Program-made: the position numbers and the translations under genes | The notes under the pieces: generated by a model | The model's database searches: none | Seen by the model: the letters and a program-made list of their open reading frames with translations, nothing else | Told to the model about the DNA's origin: nothing | Origin: Thermodesulfovibrionia bacterium | GTDB taxonomy: Bacteria; Nitrospirota; Thermodesulfovibrionia; UBA6902 | Length of the DNA stretch: 17,115 nucleotides | NCBI GenBank assembly: GCA_947258735.1 | Contig: CAMYJJ010000033.1 | Coordinates: 1 to 17,115 of the forward strand | Direction of reading: 5' to 3' | Shown: piece by piece, positions 7,315 through 15,263 of the stretch | Layout: every line of letters begins with the position of its first letter | How positions within the stretch are numbered: the stretch's first letter is position 1

Positions 7315-9216
7315 TTGTATAAAAGTATAGCAATATGGGTCCTGTTTGGCCTGATGATGATACTGGTATTTAATCTTCTTGAAACATCCAAACCGGATGA
7401 TGAGATAGTATTTTCTGATTTTACCGCAAGACTGCAGCAGGGTGAAATTGCTGAAGTCACGATAAAGCAGCCGGAAAACCTGATTGTAGGTGTCCTGAAG
7501 AGTGGTGAACGGTTTAAATCCTATGCACCTGATTATCCTGACCTTGTACAGGAGCTTCGCAGCAAGGGTGTCAGGATTTCCGCTAAACCTGAGCATACCC
7601 CGTGGTACATGAGTGTTTTATTTAATTTCGGACCGATCATTCTTCTCGTATTTCTATGGGTATTTTTCATGAGGCAGATGCAGGCAGGCGGGAACAAGGC
7701 CCTCTCATTCGGCAGGAGCAGGGCAAAGCTCGTGTCTGACAAGGGAGTGAAAGTGACTTTTGCAGATGTTGCCGGTATTGAAGAGGCAAAGGAAGAAGTA
7801 ACCGAGATTATTGAGTTTCTTAAAGACCCCCAGAAATTCCAGAAACTTGGGGGGAAGATTCCAAAGGGGGTCATGCTTGTCGGTCCTCCCGGTGCAGGAA
7901 AGACCCTGCTTGCCAAGGCGATTGCTGGTGAAGCAGAGGTGCCGTTCTTTTCTATCAGCGGCTCTGATTTTGTAGAAATGTTTGTAGGTGTGGGAGCTTC
8001 AAGGGTAAGGGACCTTTTTGAGCAGGCAAAGAAGAATTCTCCCTGCATTATTTTTATTGATGAAATAGATGCGGTTGGCCGCCACAGGGGAGCAGGTCTT
8101 GGAGGCGGACATGATGAACGGGAACAGACGTTAAACCAGCTTCTGGTGGAGCTGGACGGTTTTGCTCCTAATGAAGGTATTATCGTTCTGGCAGCAACAA
8201 ACAGGCCTGATGTGCTTGATCCGGCCCTTTTGAGACCGGGCAGGTTTGACAGGCAGGTTGTTGTTCCCCTGCCTGATGTTAAAGGCAGGCTTGAGATCAT
8301 CAGGGTGCACAGCAAGAAGGTTCCTCTTGGTGAAGATGTGGAGCTTGAGACCCTTGCCAGAGGCACTCCTGGATTCTCCGGTGCTGACATTGCCAACCTT
8401 ATTAATGAAGCAGCGCTTCTTGCAGCAAGACGGTCCAAGACCAAGGTCGCAATGATCGACTTTGAAGACTCAAAGGACAAGGTCATGATGGGCAAGGAAA
8501 GAAAGAGCATGATCATCTCTGAAGAGGAAAAGATCAATACTGCTTACCATGAAGCAGGACATACGCTAGTTGCCAAATTGACACCCGGATCTGATCCTCT
8601 TCACAAGGTGAGCATCATCCCCCGTGGTATGGCCCTTGGTATTACCCAGCAGCTGCCGGCTGATGACAAGTATACCTATTCAAAGGAGCATGTATTAAAT
8701 ATGCTGGCAGTTCTGATGGGCGGCAGGGTTGCTGAAGAGATATGTATGAACCACATTACAACTGGAGCAGGCAATGACCTTCAGAGGGCCACGGAGCTTG
8801 CCCGAAAAATGGTATGTGAGTGGGGCATGAGTAACAATATGGGTCCCCTTACATTTGGGAAGCGTGAAGAACAGATATTTCTGGGCAAGGAGTATACAAG
8901 ACACAAGGACTATTCTGAAAAAACTGCTGAAGAGATAGATGCTGAAATAAGAGAAATCATTTCTGAGAGATATGACTATTCAAAAAAACTCCTTATTGAC
9001 AACAAGGAAACCCTTCTGAAGCTTTTCAATGTTCTGCTTGAAAGGGAAACTCTGGATGCATCTGAAATAGATGACATAATAAACGGTAAAGAGCTTGCCC
9101 CTTCCGGCAACGGAGATGATCCGATAAAAGAAGAGGCCGCACCATCAGATACTGCTGATACAGAAGAAAAACCGGTTGAAGCCGCAGACAGTTCATCTGA
9201 TGAAACAAAAGCATAG
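7315..9216 (+). CDS. ftsH: ATP-dependent zinc metalloprotease FtsH
   Basis: A membrane-anchored AAA+ protease that extracts and degrades damaged or regulatory proteins. The 633-residue protein has two transmembrane helices (about 5-22 and 101-119) flanking a periplasmic segment. The AAA+ module has Walker A GPPGAGKT (190-197), pore loop MFVG (222-225), Walker B IIFIDEID (245-252) and the second region of homology with RPGRFDRQ (307-314). The protease has HEAGH (412-416), with Asp488 in TTGAGND as third zinc ligand. The tail (about 597-633) is acidic and low in complexity. The start is TTG 7315, chosen because AGGAGG (7302-7307) lies 7 nt upstream and the first helix follows directly. folP comes next, an order seen in many bacteria, although here a repeat element separates the two. 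Confidence 0.98.
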   Translation: MYKSIAIWVLFGLMMILVFNLLETSKPDDEIVFSDFTARLQQGEIAEVTIKQPENLIVGVLKSGERFKSYAPDYPDLVQELRSKGVRISAKPEHTPWYMSVLFNFGPIILLVFLWVFFMRQMQAGGNKALSFGRSRAKLVSDKGVKVTFADVAGIEEAKEEVTEIIEFLKDPQKFQKLGGKIPKGVMLVGPPGAGKTLLAKAIAGEAEVPFFSISGSDFVEMFVGVGASRVRDLFEQAKKNSPCIIFIDEIDAVGRHRGAGLGGGHDEREQTLNQLLVELDGFAPNEGIIVLAATNRPDVLDPALLRPGRFDRQVVVPLPDVKGRLEIIRVHSKKVPLGEDVELETLARGTPGFSGADIANLINEAALLAARRSKTKVAMIDFEDSKDKVMMGKERKSMIISEEEKINTAYHEAGHTLVAKLTPGSDPLHKVSIIPRGMALGITQQLPADDKYTYSKEHVLNMLAVLMGGRVAEEICMNHITTGAGNDLQRATELARKMVCEWGMSNNMGPLTFGKREEQIFLGKEYTRHKDYSEKTAEEIDAEIREIISERYDYSKKLLIDNKETLLKLFNVLLERETLDASEIDDIINGKELAPSGNGDDPIKEEAAPSDTADTEEKPVEAADSSSDETKA

Positions 9217-9251
9217 ATAGAATTGTAAATATACTGTCTCTATTCCTTTTA

Positions 9252-9371
9252 TCATGCCCGAAGCCTGCCCCGGCAGTCAGTAAGCAGGGGTCAGTAATCG
9301 GGCCTGCCTGCGGCAGACATCCAGTAGTCATTAAACGTCTGGATTTCCACTCAACAGATCGCGGGAATGAC
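9252..9371 (+). repeat. Palindromic dispersed element, copy B
   Basis: This is the second copy of the element at 5685-5790, in the same orientation. The first block, TCATGCCCGAAGCCTGCCCC, is identical. The copy carries an additional segment around 9302-9316 with the small stem CTGCC/GGCAG that copy A lacks. The end, CGCGGGAATGAC, is closer to the palindromic ideal than in copy A. It occupies the centre of the ftsH-folP spacer. The remaining 9372-9445 holds no feature I recognise, and no terminator is evident after ftsH. Confidence 0.75.
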
Positions 9372-9445
9372 GGATTGAATGAAATTTCATCAACAGACAC
9401 TAATTCCTGATTTCATAAGCAAAACCCATTATCCCCTGCAAATAT

Positions 9446-10285
9446 ATGAAACTTGTATGGAAAAACTACAACCTTGATTTCTCTAAAAAAACCTATGTGA
9501 TGGGTATTCTGAATGTCACGCCTGATTCTTTTTCTGACGGGGGTAAATTCTTTATCGAGCAAAGCGCTGTCAAACAGGCGCTCAGAATGGTCAGTGAAGG
9601 TGCGGACATTATAGACATCGGCGGAGAGTCCACAAGACCAGGAGCAGATCCTGTTTCCGTCAAAGAAGAAATCAAAAGGGTGGTGCCGGTCATCAGATCA
9701 GTGGCAAAAAAAGTACGTCTGCCCATATCAGTCGATACCTGCAAGGCAAAAGTAGCTGACGAGGCGGTATCTGCCGGTGCCTCAATTATTAATGATATCA
9801 GCGGTCTGAGATTTGACAAAGGCATGGCAAGAATTGCTGCAAAACACAAAGTCCCCGTAGTGATCATGCATATTCAGGGAACGCCGGGGAGCATGCAGGT
9901 GAAACCTGTATATAAGGCCCTCATTCCGGAAATCATGGATTACCTGAGAGAGGGCATAGACATTGCATTAAAGGCCGGAGTGCCTGACGATATGATAATA
10001 TTAGATCCCGGGATTGGCTTTGGCAAAACAGTAAAACATAATCTGGAAATCATAAACAGACTGGATGAGTTCAAGGGCTTTGAAAAACCAATTCTCGTGG
10101 GGCCGTCCAGAAAGTCATTCATCGGCAGGCTGCTGGGTGATCTTCCGGCTGCAGACCGGCTGGAGGGTACAGCGGCAGCTGTAGCGATCTGCATTTCAAA
10201 AGGGGCACATATCATCAGGGTGCATGATATCAGGGAAATGTCCCGCGTTGCAAAGATTGCAGGTAACATAACAGGAATGTGCTGA
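9446..10285 (+). CDS. folP: Dihydropteroate synthase (FolP)
   Basis: FolP condenses 6-hydroxymethyl-7,8-dihydropterin pyrophosphate with p-aminobenzoate to give dihydropteroate in folate synthesis; it is the sulfonamide target. The 279-residue TIM-barrel protein has all signatures: GILNVTPDSFSDGG (20-33), DIIDIGGESTRPGA (54-67), SVDT (95-98), INDISG (115-120), ILDPGIGFGKT (185-195), GPSRKSFIGR (219-228) and RVHDI (258-262). Asn23, Asp97, Asn116, Asp187, Lys223 and Arg258 fall at expected substrate-binding positions. The start ATG 9446 is the only reasonable one. No Shine-Dalgarno is visible in the preceding 15 nt. No other folate genes are in the window. Confidence 0.97.
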   Translation: MKLVWKNYNLDFSKKTYVMGILNVTPDSFSDGGKFFIEQSAVKQALRMVSEGADIIDIGGESTRPGADPVSVKEEIKRVVPVIRSVAKKVRLPISVDTCKAKVADEAVSAGASIINDISGLRFDKGMARIAAKHKVPVVIMHIQGTPGSMQVKPVYKALIPEIMDYLREGIDIALKAGVPDDMIILDPGIGFGKTVKHNLEIINRLDEFKGFEKPILVGPSRKSFIGRLLGDLPAADRLEGTAAAVAICISKGAHIIRVHDIREMSRVAKIAGNITGMC

Positions 10286-10505
10286 ATTTTCCCTGACTTG
10301 TACCATCTTTTTATCTGTCCCCGGAGGCACCTTTATTCTCCTTATCCCTATCACACGTTATCCCAATATAATGCATTAAAGTTTTTATTTTCCGTTTCCG
10401 ATTACATACGTAGACGGACCGGAGAGGAAATCCCGCAGGTCTGAATGATTCATGACGGGGAATCACGAAAACAGGCAAAGAAGGGGGCCGGTAAAAAGAG
10501 AGGGA

Positions 10506-10537
10506 TTTAAAAACCTGCATACTCATTTACATATAAT
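10506..10537 (+). promoter_or_regulatory. Probable promoter of the prepilin-like gene
   Basis: A perfect TATAAT lies at 10532-10537, with a weak TTTAAA -35-like box at 10506-10511 (20-bp spacing, longer than ideal). It would place the transcript start near 10544, giving a leader of about 18 nt with the ribosome-binding site. I see no -24/-12 sigma-54 promoter, which many pilin genes use. The segment 10286-10505 is non-coding as far as I can tell and includes a 6-bp hairpin (TGATTC/GAATCA, 10446-10465). Confidence 0.45.
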
Positions 10538-10561
10538 ACTATGTGTAAGGAGGAACCATAC

Positions 10562-11152
10562 ATGAGAAAATATGTAAGAGAAAAAGGGTTTACACTGGTT
10601 GAACTGGCCATTGTAATGGTGATAATCGGTCTTTTGGTCGGAGCTGTGCTTAAAGGACAGGCCATGGTCGATGATGCAAGGGGAAAAAGACTGATTAATG
10701 ACATGCAGGGAGTTAGCGCTGCATATTTCACGTATATGGACAGATATTCTGCCGTACCGGGTGATGATACCACCGACCATGGATGGGCACAGGTTGATGA
10801 GAGCACAAATGCTGATGGAGACGGTTTAATAGAGGGCAGCAGTACCACAGATACCGAAGAGGACCATGAAGTATGGCAGGCGCTCCGATATGCAGGGCTC
10901 CTTACAGGAGACCCCACAGCAACAGGGACCGGCATATTACCGAGCAATCCGTTTGGCGGGTCATATACCCTTGGCAACACAGACTTTGGAGCAGGAGTAG
11001 GCACCCGGAATAGTATTTCAGCAGGAAATGTCCCTGGGACACATGCAGAGCTGTTTGATATCAAGCTTGATGACGGAGTGTATAACTCAGGAACAGTGCA
11101 GGGAAGCGCAGCATATACGAGTCCCAAGGTTACGTTGATATACGGTTTCTAA
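10562..11152 (+). CDS. Type IV pilin-like / pseudopilin precursor
   Basis: A 196-residue secreted or pilus-type subunit. The N-terminus has a class III prepilin signal: a short basic leader, Gly9 then Phe10 at the prepilin peptidase site, Glu at mature position +5 (FTLVE), and a hydrophobic helix at about 12-30. The globular part has PGDD at 66-69, an acidic EF-hand-like loop NADGDGLIEG (83-92) that may bind calcium, the conserved WQALRYAGLLTG and PSNPFGG, and a C-terminal FDIKLDDGVYNSG block found in related pilins. The start is ATG 10562, with AAGGAGG (10547-10553) 8 nt upstream. An in-frame ATG at 10541 precedes that site and is rejected. The gene is flanked by its own promoter and terminator and has no pilus-assembly neighbours. 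Confidence 0.88.
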   Translation: MRKYVREKGFTLVELAIVMVIIGLLVGAVLKGQAMVDDARGKRLINDMQGVSAAYFTYMDRYSAVPGDDTTDHGWAQVDESTNADGDGLIEGSSTTDTEEDHEVWQALRYAGLLTGDPTATGTGILPSNPFGGSYTLGNTDFGAGVGTRNSISAGNVPGTHAELFDIKLDDGVYNSGTVQGSAAYTSPKVTLIYGF

Positions 11153-11201
11153 TTCAGGAAGGCATACACTGACTTCTACATTTTTTAAAAATGAATTCAG
11201 G

Positions 11202-11224
11202 AGGGGCGACACATCGCCCCTTTT
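11202..11224 (+). terminator. Intrinsic terminator downstream of the prepilin gene
   Basis: The stem GGGGCGA (11203-11209) pairs perfectly with TCGCCCC (11214-11220) around the 4-nt loop CACA. An A-T pair extends the stem at 11202/11221, and the run TTTT (11221-11224) follows. It lies 50 nt after the prepilin stop. The GGGGCGA stem also resembles the hairpin at 15431-15451. Confidence 0.75.
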
Positions 11225-11377
11225 GTGATTCAGCAGAACAATGCAACATGTATCGAGCAGCACAGGATCAATAACAGTTCCTGCGGGGGTGTTGCTTTAA
11301 CATTAACATTTGATCAGGCAATGTGTATAGATTCTGATGGTGACTGCGGGATAAACTTCAATGGATCAGACAGATAA
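11225..11377 (+). other. Possible coding remnant after the terminator
   Basis: The frame ending at TAA 11375-11377 reads like a protein C-terminus, with segments such as SSCGGVALTLTFDQA and DSDGDCGINFNGSDR. It has alternating hydrophobic residues, spaced cysteines and an acidic loop, in the style of secreted pilin-like proteins. The frame is open back to a TGA at 11192-11194 and offers only GTG 11225 as a start, without a ribosome-binding site. It does not continue the prepilin frame. It may be the tail of a lost second pilin-like gene, or chance. I do not recognise a family. Confidence 0.3.
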
Positions 11378-11416
11378 TCAATTTTCAATTGAGATATCGA
11401 GGTTGAACCTCGATAT
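11378..11416. terminator. Two consecutive hairpins at the convergent gene end
   Basis: One hairpin is TCAATT/AATTGA with a 3-nt loop (11378-11392). The other is ATATCGAGG/CCTCGATAT with a 5-nt loop (11394-11416), a perfect 9-bp stem that begins directly after the rnr stop on the - strand. No long T-run follows, so factor-independent termination is uncertain. A role in stopping or stabilising the rnr transcript end is plausible. Confidence 0.45.
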
Positions 11417-13516
11417 TCAGACCAGACCGAATACGATATTTCTTTCCTCGGTATCAACCTTTTCAATCCTTACCGTGATTTTATTGCCTATGCCAAATAC
11501 CCTTTTATTGCGCCTGCCAATTAACCTGTAGTTTTTCTCATCAAACCGGTAGTAGTCGTCACTCATTGATGATACATTGAGAAAGCCTTCAATGAAAAAA
11601 TCCGTCAGCTGTATCTTTAATCCATGAGACGTGACATTTGTGACAATACCCGGATACTCATCTCCGACCTTGTCCTTCATAAACCATGCCCGCATGGTGC
11701 TCACGATCTCTCTTTCTGCCTCTTCAGCAGTACGCTCTGTCCTGGAAGAGTGGACAGCAAGGTCGGGCAGGAGTCCGGCAAGTGACTGTTTCTTCTTTTC
11801 AGGCAGGTCCTTTTTTGCCAGAACGCTTCTGAGTATCCGGTGAACAATCAGATCAGGGTATCGTCTAATGGGAGATGTAAAGTGCGTATAACTGGACGAA
11901 GCCAGACCGAAATGTCCGATATTCTCGGTGGCGTATCTTGCCTGCTTCAGGGAGCGGAGAAGCAGGATATTGATAATGGACTCTTCTTCCCTGCCCTTAG
12001 TTTTTTTCAGGACAGAGTGAAATGTCTTTTTGCTGGCCTTTTTAATATGAATGCCGAATGCAGCCAGGATGGGTTTCAGCTCATCAAGCTTTGCCGTATC
12101 AGGCTCTTCGTGCACCCTGTAGACAGAAGGGATGGCTATTTCTTCCAGATGAGAAGCGACGGCTTCATTGGCAGCAATCATGAACTCTTCTATCATCATG
12201 TGGGCAAGGTTCCTTTCACTTTTGATGACTGCCTCGGGCCGGCCCTGCATATCAAGCAGGATTTCGGGCTCCGGCAGGTCAAAATCAAGACTGCCTCTCT
12301 CAATTCTCTTTTTCCTCAGAATGTCACAGAGTTCTTCCATGAGTTCAAATGTCTTGATCAGATAGGCATACTTCGATCTCTCTTCCGTATCATTGTCAAC
12401 AAGTATTTTTCTGACCGACGTATAGGTCATCCGTTCATTACTGTTGATGATGCTTGGATAAAAATCCCTGTTCCTGATTTGACCGTTTCTGTCAAAGTGT
12501 ATCTCAACCGAAAAGGTTGGTCTGTCCTCCCGCGGAACAAGACTGCACAGGTCATTAGACAGTTTCTCCGGCAGCATGGGTATGACACTGCCCGGAAAAT
12601 ATACACTTGTCCCCCGTTTTCTTGCCTCCATATCGATGACAGAATCCCATTGAACATAATGGCTTACGTCGGCAATATGGACATATAAAATTATTCCCTG
12701 TTCGTTCCTTTCAATAGAGATGGCATCATCAAAGTCCTTTGCCGTCTCCCCGTCAATCGTTACCGTCAGCATGTTGCGGCAGTCTTTTCTGTTACGGAGA
12801 GGAATGTCTGGTGAAAGCTCCCTGACAGCCGACAGCACGTGAGGCGGAAACCTGCGGGGGAGGGAAAATTCCTCAATGATCATGTCGATTTCATGCGAGG
12901 GCTCACTCACTTCACGTAACACCTTCAGCACCTTGCCCTCAGGCGGTCTGTTCATGGTGGGATAGGATATAATCTCAACAGAAACCCTGTCGTTGTTTTT
13001 TGCCCCTTTCCTGTTCTTCGGGCTTATGACGATACCAAAAGGGATGTTCTTTCTTTTTGGGGTGACAAAATAAAAGTTTTCTTCACGGTGAAACGTACCA
13101 ATGATCTTTTTCTGGCCCCGCTCGAGAATTTTTATAATGGACCCTTCTCTGCGTTCTGCGCTTTCTACACGGGCAACCACCCTGTCGCCTGACATCGCGG
13201 CCATGGTTTTCCGGGGAGGAATAAACAGGTCACGCTCACCTGAAGTTTCCGGTATGACAAACCCATATCCGTCCCTGTGCGCTTCGAAATGACCTGACAC
13301 AAGGTTCATTTCCCTGACAAGCCCGTACAACCCGGTCTTGGTCCTGAATATCTCACCTGATTTTGTAAGCGTGTTGAGGATTCTTTTCAATGTACGTGAA
13401 TCCTTTCTCTGAATGCGTAAGGCCCTGGCTATCTCTTTAAAATTCACAGGCCTTGATGTCTTGGTCCGGAGAAAGGTAAGTACGGAATCTTTAAGCTTGA
13501 TGTCTTTGGGTATCAT
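11417..13516 (-). CDS. rnr: Ribonuclease R (RNB-family 3'-5' exoribonuclease)
   Basis: A processive 3'-5' exoribonuclease that degrades structured RNA, including mRNA and rRNA fragments. The 699-residue protein has a winged-helix-like N-terminus (about 5-65), cold-shock/OB domains (about 70-240) with GHFEAHRDGYGFV, an RNB catalytic domain and a C-terminal S1 domain (about 615-699). The RNB domain contains the DFDD metal cluster (261-264), YVHIADVSHYV and the HFTSPIRRYPDLIVHR motif (545-560). It stops right after the S1 domain and lacks the long basic tail of enterobacterial RNase R. The start is ATG at 13516, preceded on the - strand by repeat-derived sequence with no Shine-Dalgarno. It stands alone, convergent with the prepilin gene. 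Confidence 0.96.
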   Translation of the reverse strand: MIPKDIKLKDSVLTFLRTKTSRPVNFKEIARALRIQRKDSRTLKRILNTLTKSGEIFRTKTGLYGLVREMNLVSGHFEAHRDGYGFVIPETSGERDLFIPPRKTMAAMSGDRVVARVESAERREGSIIKILERGQKKIIGTFHREENFYFVTPKRKNIPFGIVISPKNRKGAKNNDRVSVEIISYPTMNRPPEGKVLKVLREVSEPSHEIDMIIEEFSLPRRFPPHVLSAVRELSPDIPLRNRKDCRNMLTVTIDGETAKDFDDAISIERNEQGIILYVHIADVSHYVQWDSVIDMEARKRGTSVYFPGSVIPMLPEKLSNDLCSLVPREDRPTFSVEIHFDRNGQIRNRDFYPSIINSNERMTYTSVRKILVDNDTEERSKYAYLIKTFELMEELCDILRKKRIERGSLDFDLPEPEILLDMQGRPEAVIKSERNLAHMMIEEFMIAANEAVASHLEEIAIPSVYRVHEEPDTAKLDELKPILAAFGIHIKKASKKTFHSVLKKTKGREEESIINILLLRSLKQARYATENIGHFGLASSSYTHFTSPIRRYPDLIVHRILRSVLAKKDLPEKKKQSLAGLLPDLAVHSSRTERTAEEAEREIVSTMRAWFMKDKVGDEYPGIVTNVTSHGLKIQLTDFFIEGFLNVSSMSDDYYRFDEKNYRLIGRRNKRVFGIGNKITVRIEKVDTEERNIVFGLV

Positions 13517-13525
13517 GATGTTTTG

Positions 13526-13595
13526 TGAATCGTTATTCGTTAATCGAAAAAAAGAAACATTTGTTGTTTTTCATATAACGAATAACCAATAACTA
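13526..13595. repeat. Heptamer-word inverted repeat upstream of rnr
   Basis: The left arm at 13526-13546 is three heptamers: TGAATCG, TTATTCG and TTAATCG. The right arm at 13575-13595 is ATAACGA, ATAACCA and ATAACTA. An 11-bp core, GTTATTCGTTA (13532-13542), is a perfect reverse complement of 13576-13586. The left arm ends 9 nt before the rnr start on the - strand and so occupies its leader. It lies between cobA-hemD and rnr. Confidence 0.65.
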
Positions 13596-13636
13596 AATTT
13601 ACTCATATGTTTAATTCTATAAACTGGTTGAACATA

Positions 13637-15181
13637 TTATGATTGCTTATTAGTTACCCATTTAATTATTTCCTTAATCATAGCATCAATTGTGGTTTCC
13701 TTTGGTATAATTGTAACATGAAGTCCTGCCTTTTTTACTGCCTGTGCAGTCACAGGGCCGATGACGGCGATAGCAACATCCTTAAGAAGTGAGGCCGCAT
13801 CATTGCCTGTTATATCAAGGAAATTATTAAAAGTGGCAGCACTTGTAAAGGTAGCTATGGATATCTTTCCTTCCTTTAAAAACCGTTGAAGTCTTTTACC
13901 ATGTATTTCGGGCTTTATGGTCCTGTATACCGGCGGCAGATCTATGTTGCCGCCAAGTTCACGGACTTTGTCCGGGAAAACGTTGCGTGCAACCTCTGCC
14001 CTTGGTAAGAGGATGTTAAGTCCGCTGAGTTTTTTCTCTGAAGTCTGATTTCTGCTGTCTGTTATTTGGAGAAAGGCCTTTATCAGTCCTTCAGCATTAA
14101 ACTCTTCAGGTATCAGGTCGACCTTGATCCCGAACTTTCTTATTGCAGAAGCGGTCTTGGACCCGACGGCGCAGATATTAATGCCCTTTAAATCCCTGAT
14201 GTCTCTGTTTCTAAAGAACCGCTGAAAGAAAAACTTAACGCCATTACCGCTGGTCAGTGTTATCCAGTCATACGATTCAATGGTGTCAATTGCCTTATCA
14301 AGCTCTGTCCAATCCTTTGGAGGAACTATTTTTATAGTAGAGAACTCGATAACTTCTGCTCCCATTTCCTCTAACGGTTCAAATCCATACGTGTGCTCTC
14401 TGGTGACCAGAATTCTCTGCCCGAAGAGTGGTTTCTTCTCGATCCATTTTAACGTGTCTCTGAGCTTCACCACATCCCCCACAACCATGACTGCAGGAGG
14501 TTTTATATCTCTTTCTTTTACCTGTCTGGAAATATTGCCCAGGTCGCCCACAAGTGTTGTCTGGTCAGCTCTTGTGCCCCAGCGGATTACGGCAACAGGT
14601 GTTTCCGCTTTTCTGCCGTTTTCGACCAGCTTTCGGCATACTTCAGAAATGTTTTTTACGGTCATAAGGAACACAATCGTCCCCACACCGGTTGCCAGTC
14701 GCGTCCAGTCGATAAAGTTGTCTTTCTTTGTTACGTCTTCATATCCCGGGACAACTGCAAGTGATGAAGAGTATTTCCTGTGGGTCAGGGGAATACCTGC
14801 GTATGCAGCAGCAGCAACAGAGGAACTGATACCCGGAACAATTTCAAATTCTAATCCTTCATTGGCAAGGACCTCAGCCTCTTCGCCGCCGCGACCGAAC
14901 ACAAAGGGGTCACCGCCTTTCAGGCGGCATATCCGCTTACCCTGCTTTGCTTTTTCGACAAGGGTCTGGTTAATCTGGTCCTGTGTCATTGCATGCTGAC
15001 CGCCACGCTTGCCGGCGTATATAAACTCTGCTTCATGGTCTATGTAATTTAAGATCTGTGCATTAAGATGAAAATCATACACCACAACTTCCGCAGTCTG
15101 AAGACATCTGAGTCCTTTTACCGTGAGCAGACCTATGTCTCCCGGACCTGCGCCTACAATATAAACTTTCCCTTTAGACAT
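13637..15181 (-). CDS. cobA-hemD: Fused uroporphyrinogen-III C-methyltransferase / uroporphyrinogen-III synthase
   Basis: A 514-residue bifunctional tetrapyrrole enzyme. Residues 1 to about 245 form the SAM-dependent methyltransferase (SUMT) that makes precorrin-2, with VYIVGAGPGDIGLLTVKG (7-23), RLKGGDPFVFGRGGEE (86-101) and VPGISS (115-120). Residues from about 252 to 510 form uroporphyrinogen-III synthase, with ILVTRE, the TSGNGV motif, AVGSKTASAIRKFG, LLPRAEVARNVFPDKVRELG, FTSAATFNNF and VIGPVTAQAVKKAG. Together they convert hydroxymethylbilane via uroporphyrinogen III to precorrin-2, feeding sirohaem, cobalamin or alternative haem synthesis. The fusion is common in anaerobic lineages, usually beside hemA, hemC or hemB, but here no other hem or cob gene is adjacent. 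The start is ATG 15181 (MSKGKVYIVGAG). AAAGGA lies about 15 nt upstream, too far to be a convincing ribosome-binding site. Confidence 0.96.
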   Translation of the reverse strand: MSKGKVYIVGAGPGDIGLLTVKGLRCLQTAEVVVYDFHLNAQILNYIDHEAEFIYAGKRGGQHAMTQDQINQTLVEKAKQGKRICRLKGGDPFVFGRGGEEAEVLANEGLEFEIVPGISSSVAAAAYAGIPLTHRKYSSSLAVVPGYEDVTKKDNFIDWTRLATGVGTIVFLMTVKNISEVCRKLVENGRKAETPVAVIRWGTRADQTTLVGDLGNISRQVKERDIKPPAVMVVGDVVKLRDTLKWIEKKPLFGQRILVTREHTYGFEPLEEMGAEVIEFSTIKIVPPKDWTELDKAIDTIESYDWITLTSGNGVKFFFQRFFRNRDIRDLKGINICAVGSKTASAIRKFGIKVDLIPEEFNAEGLIKAFLQITDSRNQTSEKKLSGLNILLPRAEVARNVFPDKVRELGGNIDLPPVYRTIKPEIHGKRLQRFLKEGKISIATFTSAATFNNFLDITGNDAASLLKDVAIAVIGPVTAQAVKKAGLHVTIIPKETTIDAMIKEIIKWVTNKQS

Positions 15182-15263
15182 ATGTATGATGGGGTGTCCT
15201 TTCCGGAGTCAAAATAGAACTGTAATATAACACAATTATATATTGTTCGTAATTATTCAGGAA

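Noticed and set aside
7533..8537. Long 334-codon frame on the - strand inside ftsH
   Set aside because: It is entirely antisense to ftsH, serine/proline-rich with no recognisable domain, and explained by codon bias of the real gene.
10311..10526. 71-codon - strand frame between folP and the prepilin gene
   Set aside because: It has no ribosome-binding site or recognisable motif. Part of it is a translation of palindromic sequence near 10446-10465.
10370..10560. Possible cyclic-di-GMP (GEMM-I) riboswitch before the prepilin gene, suggested by AATCACGAAAACAGGCAAA at 10460-10478
   Set aside because: The rest of the GEMM-I core (GACGCAAAGC-type strand, the tetraloop stem and the receptor helix) is missing, and the TATAAT at 10532 would place transcription start downstream of it.
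10541..10561. ATG 10541 as the start of the prepilin
   Set aside because: It lies before AAGGAGG (10547-10553), which is correctly spaced for ATG 10562, and would lengthen an otherwise normal prepilin leader.
11840..12688. 282-codon + strand frame inside rnr
   Set aside because: It is antisense to a complete RNase R with all catalytic motifs, and shows no domain of its own.
14280..14999. 239-codon + strand frame inside cobA-hemD
   Set aside because: It is antisense to the conserved methyltransferase and synthase motifs and has shadow-frame composition.
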